A stretch of DNA of 47,184 nt from CAYSYM01 sp964435115 (lineage in GTDB: Bacteria; Chloroflexota; UBA6077; CF-72), in the NCBI GenBank assembly GCA_964435115.1, contig CAYSYM010000027.1, forward strand, positions 1 through 47,184, written 5' to 3'. Each line of letters starts with the position of its first letter. Position 1 is the stretch's first letter. Both the position numbers and the translations under genes were made by a program. Positions 1-8,098 of the stretch are shown here, piece after piece. The notes under the pieces were generated by a model that saw only the letters and a list, made by a program, of their open reading frames with translations, was not told where the DNA came from and searched no databases.

Positions 1-137
1 CCGCGGCGCGCCAACTCCCCCTCAAGCTCCACGCCGCATAACGGCGGAAGTCGAGCCTAGACGGCCGTCGTGGTCACCAGCGCGGCACCCACACTGGCGA
101 GCGTGGCGCCGAGGAATGGACGGAGCACGCGGCCCGC

Positions 138-1805
138 CTACCGCGCCACGCCCGTCGCGCCCGCGTTCGACGGCGCCGCCGCGGAGGTGCCGGCGCGGAT
201 CAGGTCGGCGGCTTTCTCGCCGATCGCCACCGCCGGCGCGTGGGTGTGGCCGCGGGTGACGCTCGGCATGACCGACGCGTCCACCACCCGCAGCCCCTCC
301 ACGCCGCGCACCCGCAGCGCCAGGTCCACCACCGAGCGTTCATCCGCACCCATGCGGCAGGTGCCGACCGGGTGGAAGATGTTGTGCGCCTTCTGGCGGA
401 TGTAGGCCACCACCCCCTCGGGCGTCTCCGCCTGGGCGCCAGGCGCCATCTCGCGCGCCACGTACGGCGCGAACGCCGGCGCCTGCAGGATGCGGCGCGT
501 CAGCTCGACCCCGCGCGCCAGCCGCTCCAGGTCGTCGGCGTCCTCCAGGAAATGCGGGTCGATCACCGGCTTGTCCAGCGGGTCGGCGCTGCGCAGCGTC
601 ACCGTCCCGCGGCTGCGCGGCTTGAGCACCATTGGCCCCATGCTGAAGCCGTGGACCGTCGGCGCGGTCAGCCCCTCGTCCAGGAAGAGCACCGGCGCGA
701 ACAGGATCTCCACGTCCGGCGCGCTCAGCGACGGGTCGGTGCGGGCGAAGGCGAAGCCCTCCACCACATTGGAGGTGAGCATGCCCCGCCCGCGCAGCAG
801 GAAGTTGACCACGTGCTGGAGCTTCTCGGCGGCCAGCAACGTGATCGGCTGGCGCGTCTCGGCGTACACCGGGGCAATCGCGTGATCTTGCAGGTTCGCG
901 CCCACCTCCGGCGCGTCCACCACCACCGCGATGCCGTGCGCGCGCAGGTGCTCGGCCGGGCCGATGCCGGACAGCAGCAGGAACTGGGGAGAGTTGTAGG
1001 TGCCACCGGACAGGATGACCTCCTTTCGCGCCGTGGCGGTGCGCGTGATGCCGGCCTGGCGGTACTCGACTCCGGTGGCGCGGCGGTTGGCGTCGAACAG
1101 CACGCGGGTGGCGTGCGCGTTCACCGCCACCACCAGGTTGGGACGCTTCGCCTTGATGGCCGGGCGCAGGTAGGCGTCGGCCGTGCTCCAACGCTTGCCG
1201 CGCTTCTGCGTGACCTGCGGGATGCCGGCCCCTTCGGTGAGGGTGGGCTGCGCGTTGGCGTCCTCCAGGCGCGGCAGGCCCACCTGCTCGCAGGCGGCCA
1301 CGAACGCGCGCGCCAGCGGGTTCGGGTCGCGCAGCTCCTCTACCCGCAGCGGGCCGCCCACGCCGTGGTACGCCGAGGCGCCGCGGACGTTGTCCTCCGC
1401 CTGCGTGAAGTACCGCAGCAGGTCGTCGTAGCCCCAGCCGACGCAGCCGTTCCGCGCCCACTCGTCGAAGTCCTCGCGGTGGCCGCGCAGGTACACCTGG
1501 GCGTTCATCGACGAGGTGCCGCCGAGCATCTTGCCGCGCGGCGAGTACAGCGAGCGGCCACCGATGCTCGCCTGAGGCGTGCTGGCGTAGTCCCAGTCCA
1601 GCGGCGTCTTGAACAGCTTCGAGAACGCGGCGGGGATGTGGATCTCCGTCTGCTTGTCCAGCGGCCCCGCCTCCAGCAGCAGCACGCGCGTGGCGGGGTC
1701 CTCGCTCAAGCGCGCCGCCACCACCGCGCCGGCCGAGCCGGCGCCCACCACCACGTAGTCGAACGAGGTTTCCGTCGTAGCCGTGCTGCTCCCACCTTCC
1801 GCCAT
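138..1805 (-). CDS. GMC-family FAD-dependent alcohol/choline dehydrogenase
   Basis: 555-residue glucose-methanol-choline oxidoreductase. The N-terminus carries the Rossmann FAD motif GAGSAGAVVAARL followed by the acidic strand end LLLEAG. The C-terminus has the catalytic-His segment NIFHPVGTCRMG and ends with the family's FAD-binding stretch VDASVMPSVTRGHTHAPAVA. In that last motif the usual GNTNAP reads GHTHAP, placing His where many choline-type enzymes have Asn, so the second catalytic residue may be of the aryl-alcohol-oxidase kind. The family oxidises an alcohol to an aldehyde, passing electrons to a quinone/acceptor or to O2; the substrate cannot be read from sequence. The ATG at 1805 is chosen because GGGAGG lies 6 nt before it. 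A longer open frame to 1994 is Arg/Gly-rich and unlike protein. No close operon partner. Confidence 0.9.
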   Translation of the reverse strand: MAEGGSSTATTETSFDYVVVGAGSAGAVVAARLSEDPATRVLLLEAGPLDKQTEIHIPAAFSKLFKTPLDWDYASTPQASIGGRSLYSPRGKMLGGTSSMNAQVYLRGHREDFDEWARNGCVGWGYDDLLRYFTQAEDNVRGASAYHGVGGPLRVEELRDPNPLARAFVAACEQVGLPRLEDANAQPTLTEGAGIPQVTQKRGKRWSTADAYLRPAIKAKRPNLVVAVNAHATRVLFDANRRATGVEYRQAGITRTATARKEVILSGGTYNSPQFLLLSGIGPAEHLRAHGIAVVVDAPEVGANLQDHAIAPVYAETRQPITLLAAEKLQHVVNFLLRGRGMLTSNVVEGFAFARTDPSLSAPDVEILFAPVLFLDEGLTAPTVHGFSMGPMVLKPRSRGTVTLRSADPLDKPVIDPHFLEDADDLERLARGVELTRRILQAPAFAPYVAREMAPGAQAETPEGVVAYIRQKAHNIFHPVGTCRMGADERSVVDLALRVRGVEGLRVVDASVMPSVTRGHTHAPAVAIGEKAADLIRAGTSAAAPSNAGATGVAR

Positions 1806-2103
1806 GCGCATCCTCCCGCTGAGATCGTCGGTGTGGCGGCCGCGCCGCCGCTGGTGCCGGTGCCGCGGCGAGCCTGGCAACGTGCCGCCGCTCCTCATTG
1901 TAGGCGGTCCGCCCGGGCCGGCCGTCGGCGCCACGAACCAACCCGACAAGCGCGATGGCCGTGCGACCCAGAGGTGCGGTCGGTGGACGCGCATCCCGTA
2001 ACCCCGCTCCAGTTGAGGCGCGCGGGCGCAGCCAGCAGCCCCCTACGGCCCTGAAGCGAGCACGTCGGCCAGCGCGACCGTCCGCATCGGCCCGGCGTCC
2101 GGC

Positions 2104-2290
2104 CCGGCGCGGCCAGCCGCACGGGGGGCGCTGGTCCAACTTTCCGGCAGGTACAACTGCAGCGCCAGGGGATAGTCGCCGCCAGGAGCCACGTAGTGCC
2201 AGGAGATGGCCACCTGGCAGTCGTCGCGCTTGCCCGGCGTGCCCGACTACTGCCGCGCCAGCGCCGACGTATCGTTCACCGCGGCGAAGG
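2104..2290 (-). pseudogene. Decayed IS701-family transposase fragment
   Basis: Reading the minus strand from 2290 down, the frame gives VNDTSALARQ, a TAG stop, then SGTPGKRDDCQVAISW, HYVAPGGDYPLALQ and LYLPESWTSAP. This follows the order of the IS701-type DDE transposase core (DDT...ARQYSGTLGK..NCQVAVSLHY..G.YPL.LRLYLPESW). The stretch normally found between DDT and ARQ is deleted, and a stop replaces the Tyr codon. Neither transposase end nor any terminal inverted repeats could be found, so this is an old scar rather than an element. It is the only recognisable content of the 1806-2437 spacer apart from a possible promoter near its right end. Confidence 0.75.
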
Positions 2291-2307
2291 ACTGATGTGT
2301 GTACCGC

Positions 2308-2337
2308 TTGCACCCGGATATAAGGATTGACTAAGAT
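2308..2337 (+). promoter_or_regulatory. Possible sigma70-type promoter for the iron importer
   Basis: TTGCAC (2308-2313) and TAAGAT (2332-2337) are separated by 18 bp, about 100 nt before the fbpA start. The match to consensus is only partial, and no Fur-like palindrome is obvious. Weak call. Confidence 0.3.
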
Positions 2338-2437
2338 CGCTGCGGACGAGCCGGTGGGCCCCCGGCTCGTGAAGCTGGCGATCGCCCGCGTGCCGAGTGC
2401 GGTGCCGGCGCGATCGCGACATGAGGTCGAGGTACCT

Positions 2438-3571
2438 ATGCGCACGATCTTCAGCCTCCCGCAGGCTGTCGCAGGCCTGGGGCTCCTCCTCGCCGCCTGC
2501 GCCCCAGCGGCGACCACCCAGCCGACGGCTGTCCCCACCGCCCCGCCGAGCACGCCGGCCCCACCGCCCGTCGCGTCGCCAGCGCCCCAGGCCGCGGGCC
2601 AGGCCGCGGCCCCAGCCAGCCTCAGCGGTAACCTCGTGATCTACTCGGCCCGCAAGGAGGAGCTCATGCAGCCCCTGGTGGACGCGTTCAAGCGGCGCTA
2701 CCCCGCGGTCAACGTCACGGTCAAGAGCGGCGCGCCGGGCGAGCTCGTCCTGCTGATCCAGCAGGAGCAGAGCAGCCCACGCGGTGACGTCTTCTTCACC
2801 ACGGATGCGGCCGGCACCGAAGCGCTGCGCCAGGAAGGTCTCCTGGAGCCGTACCGCTCCCCCAGTGCCTCGAAAGTCCCCGACGAGTTCAAGGCCGCAG
2901 ATGGCGCGTGGACGGGCGTGATTGGGCGCGCCCGTGTGATCATGATCAACACCCAGCTCCTCACAGCGGCCCAGGCGCCGCAGTCCGTGCTGGAGCTGAC
3001 CGACCCGAAGTGGAAGGACAAGCTGGCGATGGCCTCCATCCGCGAGGGCGGCGTGCGCCTGTGGCTCGCCTCGCTCTTGCTCGAGAAGGGCGAGGAGTGG
3101 ACGAAGCAGTATGTCGACGGCCTGAAAGCCAACAACATCAAGGTGCTGGCCAACCACACCGAGGTCGCTAACGCGGTCGCGCGCGGCGAGATCCCCGTCG
3201 GCCTCATCAACCACTACTACTACGTGCCGAAGGCACGAGAAGGGGCGCCCGTGGCGCTGGTCTACCCAGACCAGGGGCCCGACCAGATCGGCACGCTCGT
3301 GATGCCACTCGCCATCGGGATCGTCAAGGGCGCCAGGAACCTCGACCAGGCGAAGGCGTTCATCGACTTCTCGTTGAGCTCGGAAGGCCAGGAGCCGCTG
3401 ACCACGCAGGAACAGGAGTTCCCCCTCGTGCCGGGAGTCGGGCTGGGCGATTCCGCCGCGCCGGGGGTCAAGCCGATCGACGAGATCAAGCGGCCCAGGG
3501 TCGACTTCACGCAGCTGGCCCAGGCCGAGAAGCGGGCCGTCGAGCTCTTCACACCCCAGCTCGGAGGGTAA
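2438..3571 (+). CDS. fbpA: Fe(III) ABC transporter substrate-binding lipoprotein
   Basis: 377-residue extracellular solute-binding protein. The signal peptide ends in a lipobox LLLAAC (Cys21), followed by an Ala/Pro/Thr-rich tether of about 45 residues typical of Chloroflexota lipoproteins. The mature domain begins GNLVIYSARKEELMQPL and contains GLINHYYYV, the tyrosine run matching the adjacent Tyr ligands that bind ferric iron in FbpA/SfuA proteins. It should capture Fe(III) outside the membrane and deliver it to the permease encoded next. The start at 2438 is chosen for the signal peptide and for GAGGT 4 nt upstream; a longer reading frame from 2327 would bury the signal. First gene of fbpABC. 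Family well supported; iron rather than another oxyanion or polyamine is inferred from the Tyr motif and the operon. Confidence 0.85.
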   Translation: MRTIFSLPQAVAGLGLLLAACAPAATTQPTAVPTAPPSTPAPPPVASPAPQAAGQAAAPASLSGNLVIYSARKEELMQPLVDAFKRRYPAVNVTVKSGAPGELVLLIQQEQSSPRGDVFFTTDAAGTEALRQEGLLEPYRSPSASKVPDEFKAADGAWTGVIGRARVIMINTQLLTAAQAPQSVLELTDPKWKDKLAMASIREGGVRLWLASLLLEKGEEWTKQYVDGLKANNIKVLANHTEVANAVARGEIPVGLINHYYYVPKAREGAPVALVYPDQGPDQIGTLVMPLAIGIVKGARNLDQAKAFIDFSLSSEGQEPLTTQEQEFPLVPGVGLGDSAAPGVKPIDEIKRPRVDFTQLAQAEKRAVELFTPQLGG

Positions 3572-3575
3572 GCGC

Positions 3576-3662
3576 GTGAGCCATCCCAACGCCGTACCTG
3601 CCAGCGCGCCCCGGCCGAGCTCCCGGGGCAGGCGCCTGGCGGGTGGACGGAGAGGCAGGTAA
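3576..3662 (+). other. 28-codon reading frame in frame with fbpB, ended by TAA
   Basis: A GTG at 3576 sits 7 nt after GGAGGG (3563-3568), a far better ribosome site than the one before the permease ATG. The frame is Arg-rich (ends RGRRLAGGRRGR) and stops at TAA 3660-3662. Only three codons later, in the same frame, the permease ATG begins at 3672. The simplest reading is that the permease once began here and the TAA is a nonsense change or sequencing error. A short translated leader peptide is the alternative. Confidence 0.5.
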
Positions 3663-3671
3663 GCCCGCGGC

Positions 3672-5306
3672 ATGGCCCTCGCCGAGCTGGCGCGCCCGCG
3701 GTTGTTCGCCGGTCCCGGGCGGGGTGTCGACTGGTGGGCCGTGCTGGCCCTGCCGGTCGGCGCCCCGCTGGCCTACCTGGCCTGGCTGGCCGCCCGGGCG
3801 GCGCCGCTGGAGCTGGTGCAGGCGCTCGGCCGGGCCAACGTGCCCGAGCTCGTCGCGGGCGCGGCCAGCGTGGCCGTGGGCGCGACGGTGTGGGCCTGGG
3901 TGCTGGCCGTCCCGTGGGCGTGGCTCGTGGCGCGGACCGACGTGCCGGGCCGCGATCTCTTCCGCGGGCTCGGACCCCTGCCGCTCGCCGTGCCCCCCTA
4001 CGTCGGCGCGCTGGTCTACGTGGTGCTGCTCGCCCCCGGGGGGGCCCTCCACCAGGCCCTCGCCGCCTGGAGAGGCCTCCCGGTCGCGCTCACGCCGTTT
4101 CCCAGCCTCATCTACGGCCCGGGGGGCGCCGCGTTCGTGCTCGGCACCTTCACTGCCCCACACCTGTTTCTGGCGGTCCACGCTGCCCTCCAGCGCACGA
4201 GCACGTCGCTCGAGGAGGCGGCCCGCAGCCTGGGCCTGAGCCAGCGTGAGGTGCTGCTCCGCGTCACGCTCCCCCTCCTGCGGCCCAGCCTGCTCGCCGG
4301 CAGCCTGGCCATCTTCATGTACGCCTGGGTGGACTTCGGCGTCGTCTCGCTGCTGCGCGTCCGCACCTTCACTACCGCGGTGTACAACTATCTCCTCGCC
4401 GGGTTCAGCATGTCAGCCGCGGCCGCGCTCTCGCTCGTCCTCGTCGCCCTGGTCGGCGGGCTGTTGGTCGCGCAGCGCCGGGCGCTCGGGGCCGCGCGCT
4501 ACACCCAGGTGGCCGGGCGCTCCCAGTCCGACGTGGCCCGCCTGCGCCTGGGGCGGTGGCGGTGGGTCGGCTTCGCCTACCTCTGCCTGGCCGCCGCGCT
4601 CGCGCTGGGCATTCCGCTCGGCGGCCTCGTGTGGCAGGCAGCCCGCCTCGGAAGCGCCGGCCTCCTGGCGTTCCTCGGGCAGCAGCTCGGCTTCCTGGCC
4701 AACACCCTGGTCGTGGCGCTCGGGGGCGCGACCGTGGCGGTAGGGTTCGCCGCCATCTTCGCCTGGCTGCGCTGGAGCAGCGGCCGTGGGTGGCTGGGGC
4801 TGGCGGTCCTGCAGGCAGGCTATGCGGTACCCGGCACTGTGCTCGGGCTCAGCCTCGTGGGGCTGACGCTGGCGCTCCTCCCGGCCCTCTACGGCACCCC
4901 GCCCGTGCTGGTGGGCGCCTACGTCGTGCTCTTCGCCGGCCCCACCGCCCAGGTGCTCGCCGCCACGCTCGCCCAGGTGCCCCGTTCGCTCGAGGAAGCG
5001 GCGCGCGCGCTGGGGCGCTCGCCCGTGATCGCCGCCGTGCGTGTCGTGGCTCCGCTCACTCTCCCCGGTCTGGTGAGCGCCTGGCTGCTGGCCTTCGTGC
5101 TGAGCATGCGCGAGCTCGCCGCCACCATCATCCTCCGCCCGGCCGGGTCCGATACGCTCGCCGTCCGTATCTGGGTGTACACCATGGACGTCGGGCCAGA
5201 CCCGCGCGCCGCGGCCACCGCCCTCTTGCTCACGACCGTCACGGGCAGCCTCTGGTTGGCGCTGCTTGCGCTGAACCGTTCGCCACAAGGCGAGGTGGTC
5301 GGGTGA
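3672..5306 (+). CDS. fbpB: Fe(III) ABC transporter permease (fused, two BPD domains)
   Basis: 544-residue polytopic inner-membrane protein with two binding-protein-dependent transport domains in tandem, about 12 membrane segments. Each half carries an EAA loop that docks with the ATPase: SLEEAARSLGLSQREVLLRV in the first half and SLEEAARALGRSPVIAAVRV in the second. This fused layout is the FbpB/SfuB/HitB form. It forms the channel for iron delivered by FbpA. The ATG at 3672 has only a weak, distant AGG. An in-frame GTG at 3576 has a much better ribosome site but is cut off by a TAA, so the true N-terminus is uncertain by about 32 residues. The stop overlaps the ATPase start in a GTGA junction. 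Confidence 0.85.
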   Translation: MALAELARPRLFAGPGRGVDWWAVLALPVGAPLAYLAWLAARAAPLELVQALGRANVPELVAGAASVAVGATVWAWVLAVPWAWLVARTDVPGRDLFRGLGPLPLAVPPYVGALVYVVLLAPGGALHQALAAWRGLPVALTPFPSLIYGPGGAAFVLGTFTAPHLFLAVHAALQRTSTSLEEAARSLGLSQREVLLRVTLPLLRPSLLAGSLAIFMYAWVDFGVVSLLRVRTFTTAVYNYLLAGFSMSAAAALSLVLVALVGGLLVAQRRALGAARYTQVAGRSQSDVARLRLGRWRWVGFAYLCLAAALALGIPLGGLVWQAARLGSAGLLAFLGQQLGFLANTLVVALGGATVAVGFAAIFAWLRWSSGRGWLGLAVLQAGYAVPGTVLGLSLVGLTLALLPALYGTPPVLVGAYVVLFAGPTAQVLAATLAQVPRSLEEAARALGRSPVIAAVRVVAPLTLPGLVSAWLLAFVLSMRELAATIILRPAGSDTLAVRIWVYTMDVGPDPRAAATALLLTTVTGSLWLALLALNRSPQGEVVG

Positions 5307-6430
5307 GTGCGCCCATCCGGCTGGAGGGGGTGGCCAAGCGCTTCGGCCCGGTGCTCGCCGTCCAGGGGGTCACGTTCACCGTGCGGGAGGGCGAAGTGTT
5401 CGCGCTCATCGGCCCGAGTGGTAGCGGCAAGAGCAGCACGCTGCGGCTGATCGCCGGGTTCGAGCGTCCGGACCGGGGCACGATCGCCATCGGCGACCGG
5501 ACCGTCGCGGGACCGGGCGCCAGCGTGCCGCCCGAGCGGCGCGGCGTGGGCATGGTCTTCCAGGACTACGCCCTCTTCCCTCACCTGACGGTGGCCGAGA
5601 ATGTGGCGTTCGGGCTGCACCGGGTGCCGCGGGCGGAGCGAGCGCGCCGGGTGGAGCAGGTGCTCGCCCTGGTGGGGCTGGCTTCATTCGGCCACCGCTA
5701 CCCGCACCAGCTCTCCGGCGGGCAGCAGCAGCGCGTAGCGCTGGCGCGGGCGCTCGCCCCGGCCCCAGCCGTCATCCTGCTGGACGAGCCGCTCTCCAAC
5801 CTGGATGCCGACCTGCGGGACCAGACACGACGCGAGCTGGCGCGCATCCTGCGCGTCACCGGGAGCACGGCCGTCTTCGTCACGCACGACCAGCAGGAGG
5901 CGTTCGTGCTCGCCGACCGGGTCGCCATCCTGGCGGCGGGCCGCATCGAGCAGGTCGGGACGCCGGAAGAGGTGTACGAGCGACCCGCCACCCGCTTCGT
6001 GGCCGACTTCGTGGGCGAGGCCGATTTCCTCCCGGCGAGCGTCCACGGGCCGGCGCTGGTGACCGAGCTGGGAACGCTGCCCAACCCCGGCTTGCCCTCG
6101 GGTACGCTGGCCGAGCTGATGCTCCGGCCGGACGACCTCGAGATCGTGCCCGACCCGGGCGGCGAGCTGGAGGTCGTGGAGCGGCAGTACCGGGGCGAGG
6201 AGATCGCCTGTGCGATCCGGCTTCCGTCCGGCCGCGTGATCCACAGCCACCTGCGGCACACCGACTGCCAGCCCGGGCTGCGGGTGCGCCCGCTCCTGCA
6301 CCTGAAGACGGTCGTAGCGTTCCCGGCCGCGGAGAGCGCGGCCCAGCACGTGGGCCGAAGCTCGGCAGGGTTCAGCGCCGCGGTGGCCCACGTGCTGGGC
6401 CGCCGAGGAACGGAGGCGCGGAGCGCGTAG
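5303..6430 (+). CDS. fbpC: Fe(III) ABC transporter ATPase
   Basis: 375-residue cytoplasmic ATPase. It has Walker A GPSGSGKSS (G37-S45), signature LSGGQQQR (from L137), Walker B VILLDEPLSNLD (D161, E162) and H-loop VFVTHDQQEAF (H195). A TOBE-like domain occupies roughly residues 230-345. It powers the FbpAB importer. The GTG at 5303 overlaps the fbpB stop and follows GAGG by 7 nt, so the genes are translationally coupled. The last ~30 residues, rich in Ala, Gly and Arg, are encoded by a palindromic repeat (6338-6403) and run past where TOBE domains of this family normally end. The native stop may have been lost when the repeat arrived. Confidence 0.88.
   Translation: MSAPIRLEGVAKRFGPVLAVQGVTFTVREGEVFALIGPSGSGKSSTLRLIAGFERPDRGTIAIGDRTVAGPGASVPPERRGVGMVFQDYALFPHLTVAENVAFGLHRVPRAERARRVEQVLALVGLASFGHRYPHQLSGGQQQRVALARALAPAPAVILLDEPLSNLDADLRDQTRRELARILRVTGSTAVFVTHDQQEAFVLADRVAILAAGRIEQVGTPEEVYERPATRFVADFVGEADFLPASVHGPALVTELGTLPNPGLPSGTLAELMLRPDDLEIVPDPGGELEVVERQYRGEEIACAIRLPSGRVIHSHLRHTDCQPGLRVRPLLHLKTVVAFPAAESAAQHVGRSSAGFSAAVAHVLGRRGTEARSA
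6338..6403. repeat. Hairpin repeat, copy 1 (19-bp perfect arms)
   Basis: GCGGCCCAGCACGTGGGCC (6338-6356) is the exact reverse complement of 6385-6403, with 28 nt between. The core CAGCACGTGGG / CCCACGTGCTG spans 6344-6397, 54 bp overall, the same geometry as the copy at 10398-10451. It lies within the 3' end of the ATPase gene, just before its stop. It has no T-run after it, so it is not a classical terminator, but it could fold as a stable mRNA hairpin. A mobile palindromic element (REP/MITE-like) is the favoured reading. Confidence 0.8.
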
Positions 6431-6455
6431 CGGCGCTCCAGCGGAGGTGTCTGCC

Positions 6456-8033
6456 ATGGTCGCCATCGACAGCCACGCCACCACGCCGGCATCCAGCGCG
6501 GCGCCGGAGATCTTGAGCGCCTTCGGCTTCACGCGTGGCGGCACGACCTCCGGTGTGGCGCTGGGCGGCCGCTTCCAGGTGCAACCCGGCGGACCCCTGC
6601 TGGAGACGTTGAACCCGACTACCGGTGAGGTGCTGGCGCGCGTGGCAACCGCGAGCCTGGACGACTTCGACGCCGTGGTCCGGTCGGCCGAAGGCGCCTT
6701 CAAGCGCTGGCGCCTGGTACCGGCGCCGAAGCGTGGCGAGGTGGTCCGCGCCCTCGGCGACGCCTTCCGCGCCCGCAAGGAGGAGCTGGCCCGGCTGATC
6801 AGCTTGGAGAACGGCAAGATCCTCAGCGAAGCGCGCGGCGAGGTGCAGGAGGTCGTCGACATGTGCGACTTCGCCGTGGGCCTCTCCCGCCAGCTCTACG
6901 GCCGCGAGATGCAGTCGGAGCGGCCCGACCATCGCCTCCTCGAGCAGTGGCACCCGCTCGGCGTGGTGGGGGTGATCTCCGCCTTCAACTTCCCGGTGGC
7001 CGTCTACGGCTGGGGCTGGGCGGTGGCCCTGGTGTGCGGCGACGCCGTCGTCTGGAAGCCCTCCAGCCTCACGCCACTGATCTCGATCGCCGTCCAGCAG
7101 ATCGTCGACGGCATCACGCGCGGCACCGAGGCGGAGGGCGTGTTCGGCCTGGCCATCGGGCCCGGCAGCACGGTCGGCGAAGCGCTGCTGGCGGACACCC
7201 GCGTCCCACTCGTCCAGGCAACGGGCTCGTGCCAGCTCGGCGAGCGGGTGGCGACGGCGGTGGGCAAGCGCGCCGGCCGCGTGATCCTGGAGCTGGGCGG
7301 CAACAACGCCGTCGTCGTGCTCGACGACGCCAATCTCGACCTGGCGCTGCGGGCCGTGCTGTTTGGCGCGGTCGGCACCGCCGGCCAGCGCTGCACGACC
7401 ACGCGGCGGCTCATCCTCCAGCGTACCATCGCCCCCGTCTTCCTGGAGCGCCTCACCAGGGCTTACGCCAGCGTGCGCATCGGCGACCCGCTGGACGAGG
7501 GCACGCTGATGGGCCCGCTGATCTCGGCCGAAGCCGTCGCCGCGCACCGCGAAGGGCTGGCGGCGATCCAGCGCCAGGGCGGCCAGGTGATCTACGGCGG
7601 CAGGGTGCTCGACGACCGGCCCGGCTTCTTCGTGGAGCCCGCCATCGTCCGCTCCACGGCGACAATGCCGATCTGTCGCGACGAGATCTTCGCGCCGATC
7701 CTGCACGTGTTCGAGGTGGAGACCCTGGACGAGGCGATCGCGGCCAACAACGACGTGCCGCAGGGGCTCTCGAGCGCGCTCTTCACGACCAGCCTCACCG
7801 CAGCCGAGCGGTGGCTCTCGACCGTCGGCTCGGACTGCGGCATCGCCAACGTCAACGTCGGCACGTCTGGCGCCGAGATCGGCGGCGCGTTCGGCGGCGA
7901 GAAGGCCACTGGTGGCGGCCGCCAGGCCGGCTCTGACGCCTGGAAGGCGTACATGCGCCGCCAGACGTGCACGATCAACTACGGCACGGGCCTGCCACTC
8001 GCCCAGGGCGTCCGCTTCGACGTCAACAGTTGA
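6456..8033 (+). CDS. ALDH7-type NAD(P)-dependent aldehyde dehydrogenase
   Basis: 525-residue aldehyde dehydrogenase. Catalytic Cys313 is in GTAGQRCTT and the general base Glu279 in ILELGGNN, 34 residues apart as expected. The Rossmann region has GVISAFNFPVAVYGW. The C-terminal segment GSDAWKAYMRRQTCTINYG is characteristic of ALDH7 (alpha-aminoadipic semialdehyde / piperideine-6-carboxylate dehydrogenases such as AmaB), so oxidation of a lysine-derived semialdehyde is the likeliest job. Other aldehydes remain possible because no lysine-catabolic genes adjoin it. The ATG at 6456 follows GGAGG by 8 nt. It starts 25 nt after the iron operon, separated only by the hairpin repeat, so it could be co-transcribed. 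The stop lies in a GTCAACAGTTGAC palindrome (8022-8034). Confidence 0.88.
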   Translation: MVAIDSHATTPASSAAPEILSAFGFTRGGTTSGVALGGRFQVQPGGPLLETLNPTTGEVLARVATASLDDFDAVVRSAEGAFKRWRLVPAPKRGEVVRALGDAFRARKEELARLISLENGKILSEARGEVQEVVDMCDFAVGLSRQLYGREMQSERPDHRLLEQWHPLGVVGVISAFNFPVAVYGWGWAVALVCGDAVVWKPSSLTPLISIAVQQIVDGITRGTEAEGVFGLAIGPGSTVGEALLADTRVPLVQATGSCQLGERVATAVGKRAGRVILELGGNNAVVVLDDANLDLALRAVLFGAVGTAGQRCTTTRRLILQRTIAPVFLERLTRAYASVRIGDPLDEGTLMGPLISAEAVAAHREGLAAIQRQGGQVIYGGRVLDDRPGFFVEPAIVRSTATMPICRDEIFAPILHVFEVETLDEAIAANNDVPQGLSSALFTTSLTAAERWLSTVGSDCGIANVNVGTSGAEIGGAFGGEKATGGGRQAGSDAWKAYMRRQTCTINYGTGLPLAQGVRFDVNS

Positions 8034-8057
8034 CACCTGTCGCGCCCGCTGGCCGAG

Positions 8058-8088
8058 CGTGGGCCCACGTGCGGCGACCTGGTATAAC
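8058..8088 (+). promoter_or_regulatory. Extended -10 promoter with palindrome before the HEPN/MNT pair
   Basis: TGGTATAAC contains an extended -10 (TATAAC, 8083-8088) only 10 nt before the HEPN ATG, with no Shine-Dalgarno, which suggests a leaderless or near-leaderless transcript. A perfect 12-bp palindrome CGTGGGCCCACG (8058-8069) occupies the -35 area and is a candidate autoregulatory operator. It resembles a compact version of the 6.34/10.40-kb hairpin arms. Confidence 0.45.
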
Positions 8089-8098
8089 AGCGCCGGGG

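Noticed and set aside
805..820. Third possible copy of the CACGTGCTG hairpin arm
   Set aside because: A single arm with a mismatch, inside the GMC coding sequence and with no partner arm 32 nt away.
240..2054. Long plus-strand open frame opposite the GMC oxidoreductase
   Set aside because: Composition is Arg/His/Gln-rich and motif-free, the usual antisense shadow of a GC-rich gene; the minus strand has clear FAD and catalytic motifs.
4556..5302. Upstream extension of the ABC ATPase frame across the permease gene
   Set aside because: The extension is Arg/Pro-rich and overlaps the permease reading frame; GTG 5303 has a ribosome site and the GTGA overlap.
8022..8034. GTCAACAGTTGAC palindrome, similar to the IclR-regulon motif
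   Set aside because: It spans the last codons and stop of the aldehyde dehydrogenase, has no promoter next to it, and its outer bases differ from the regulon consensus. Treated as chance.
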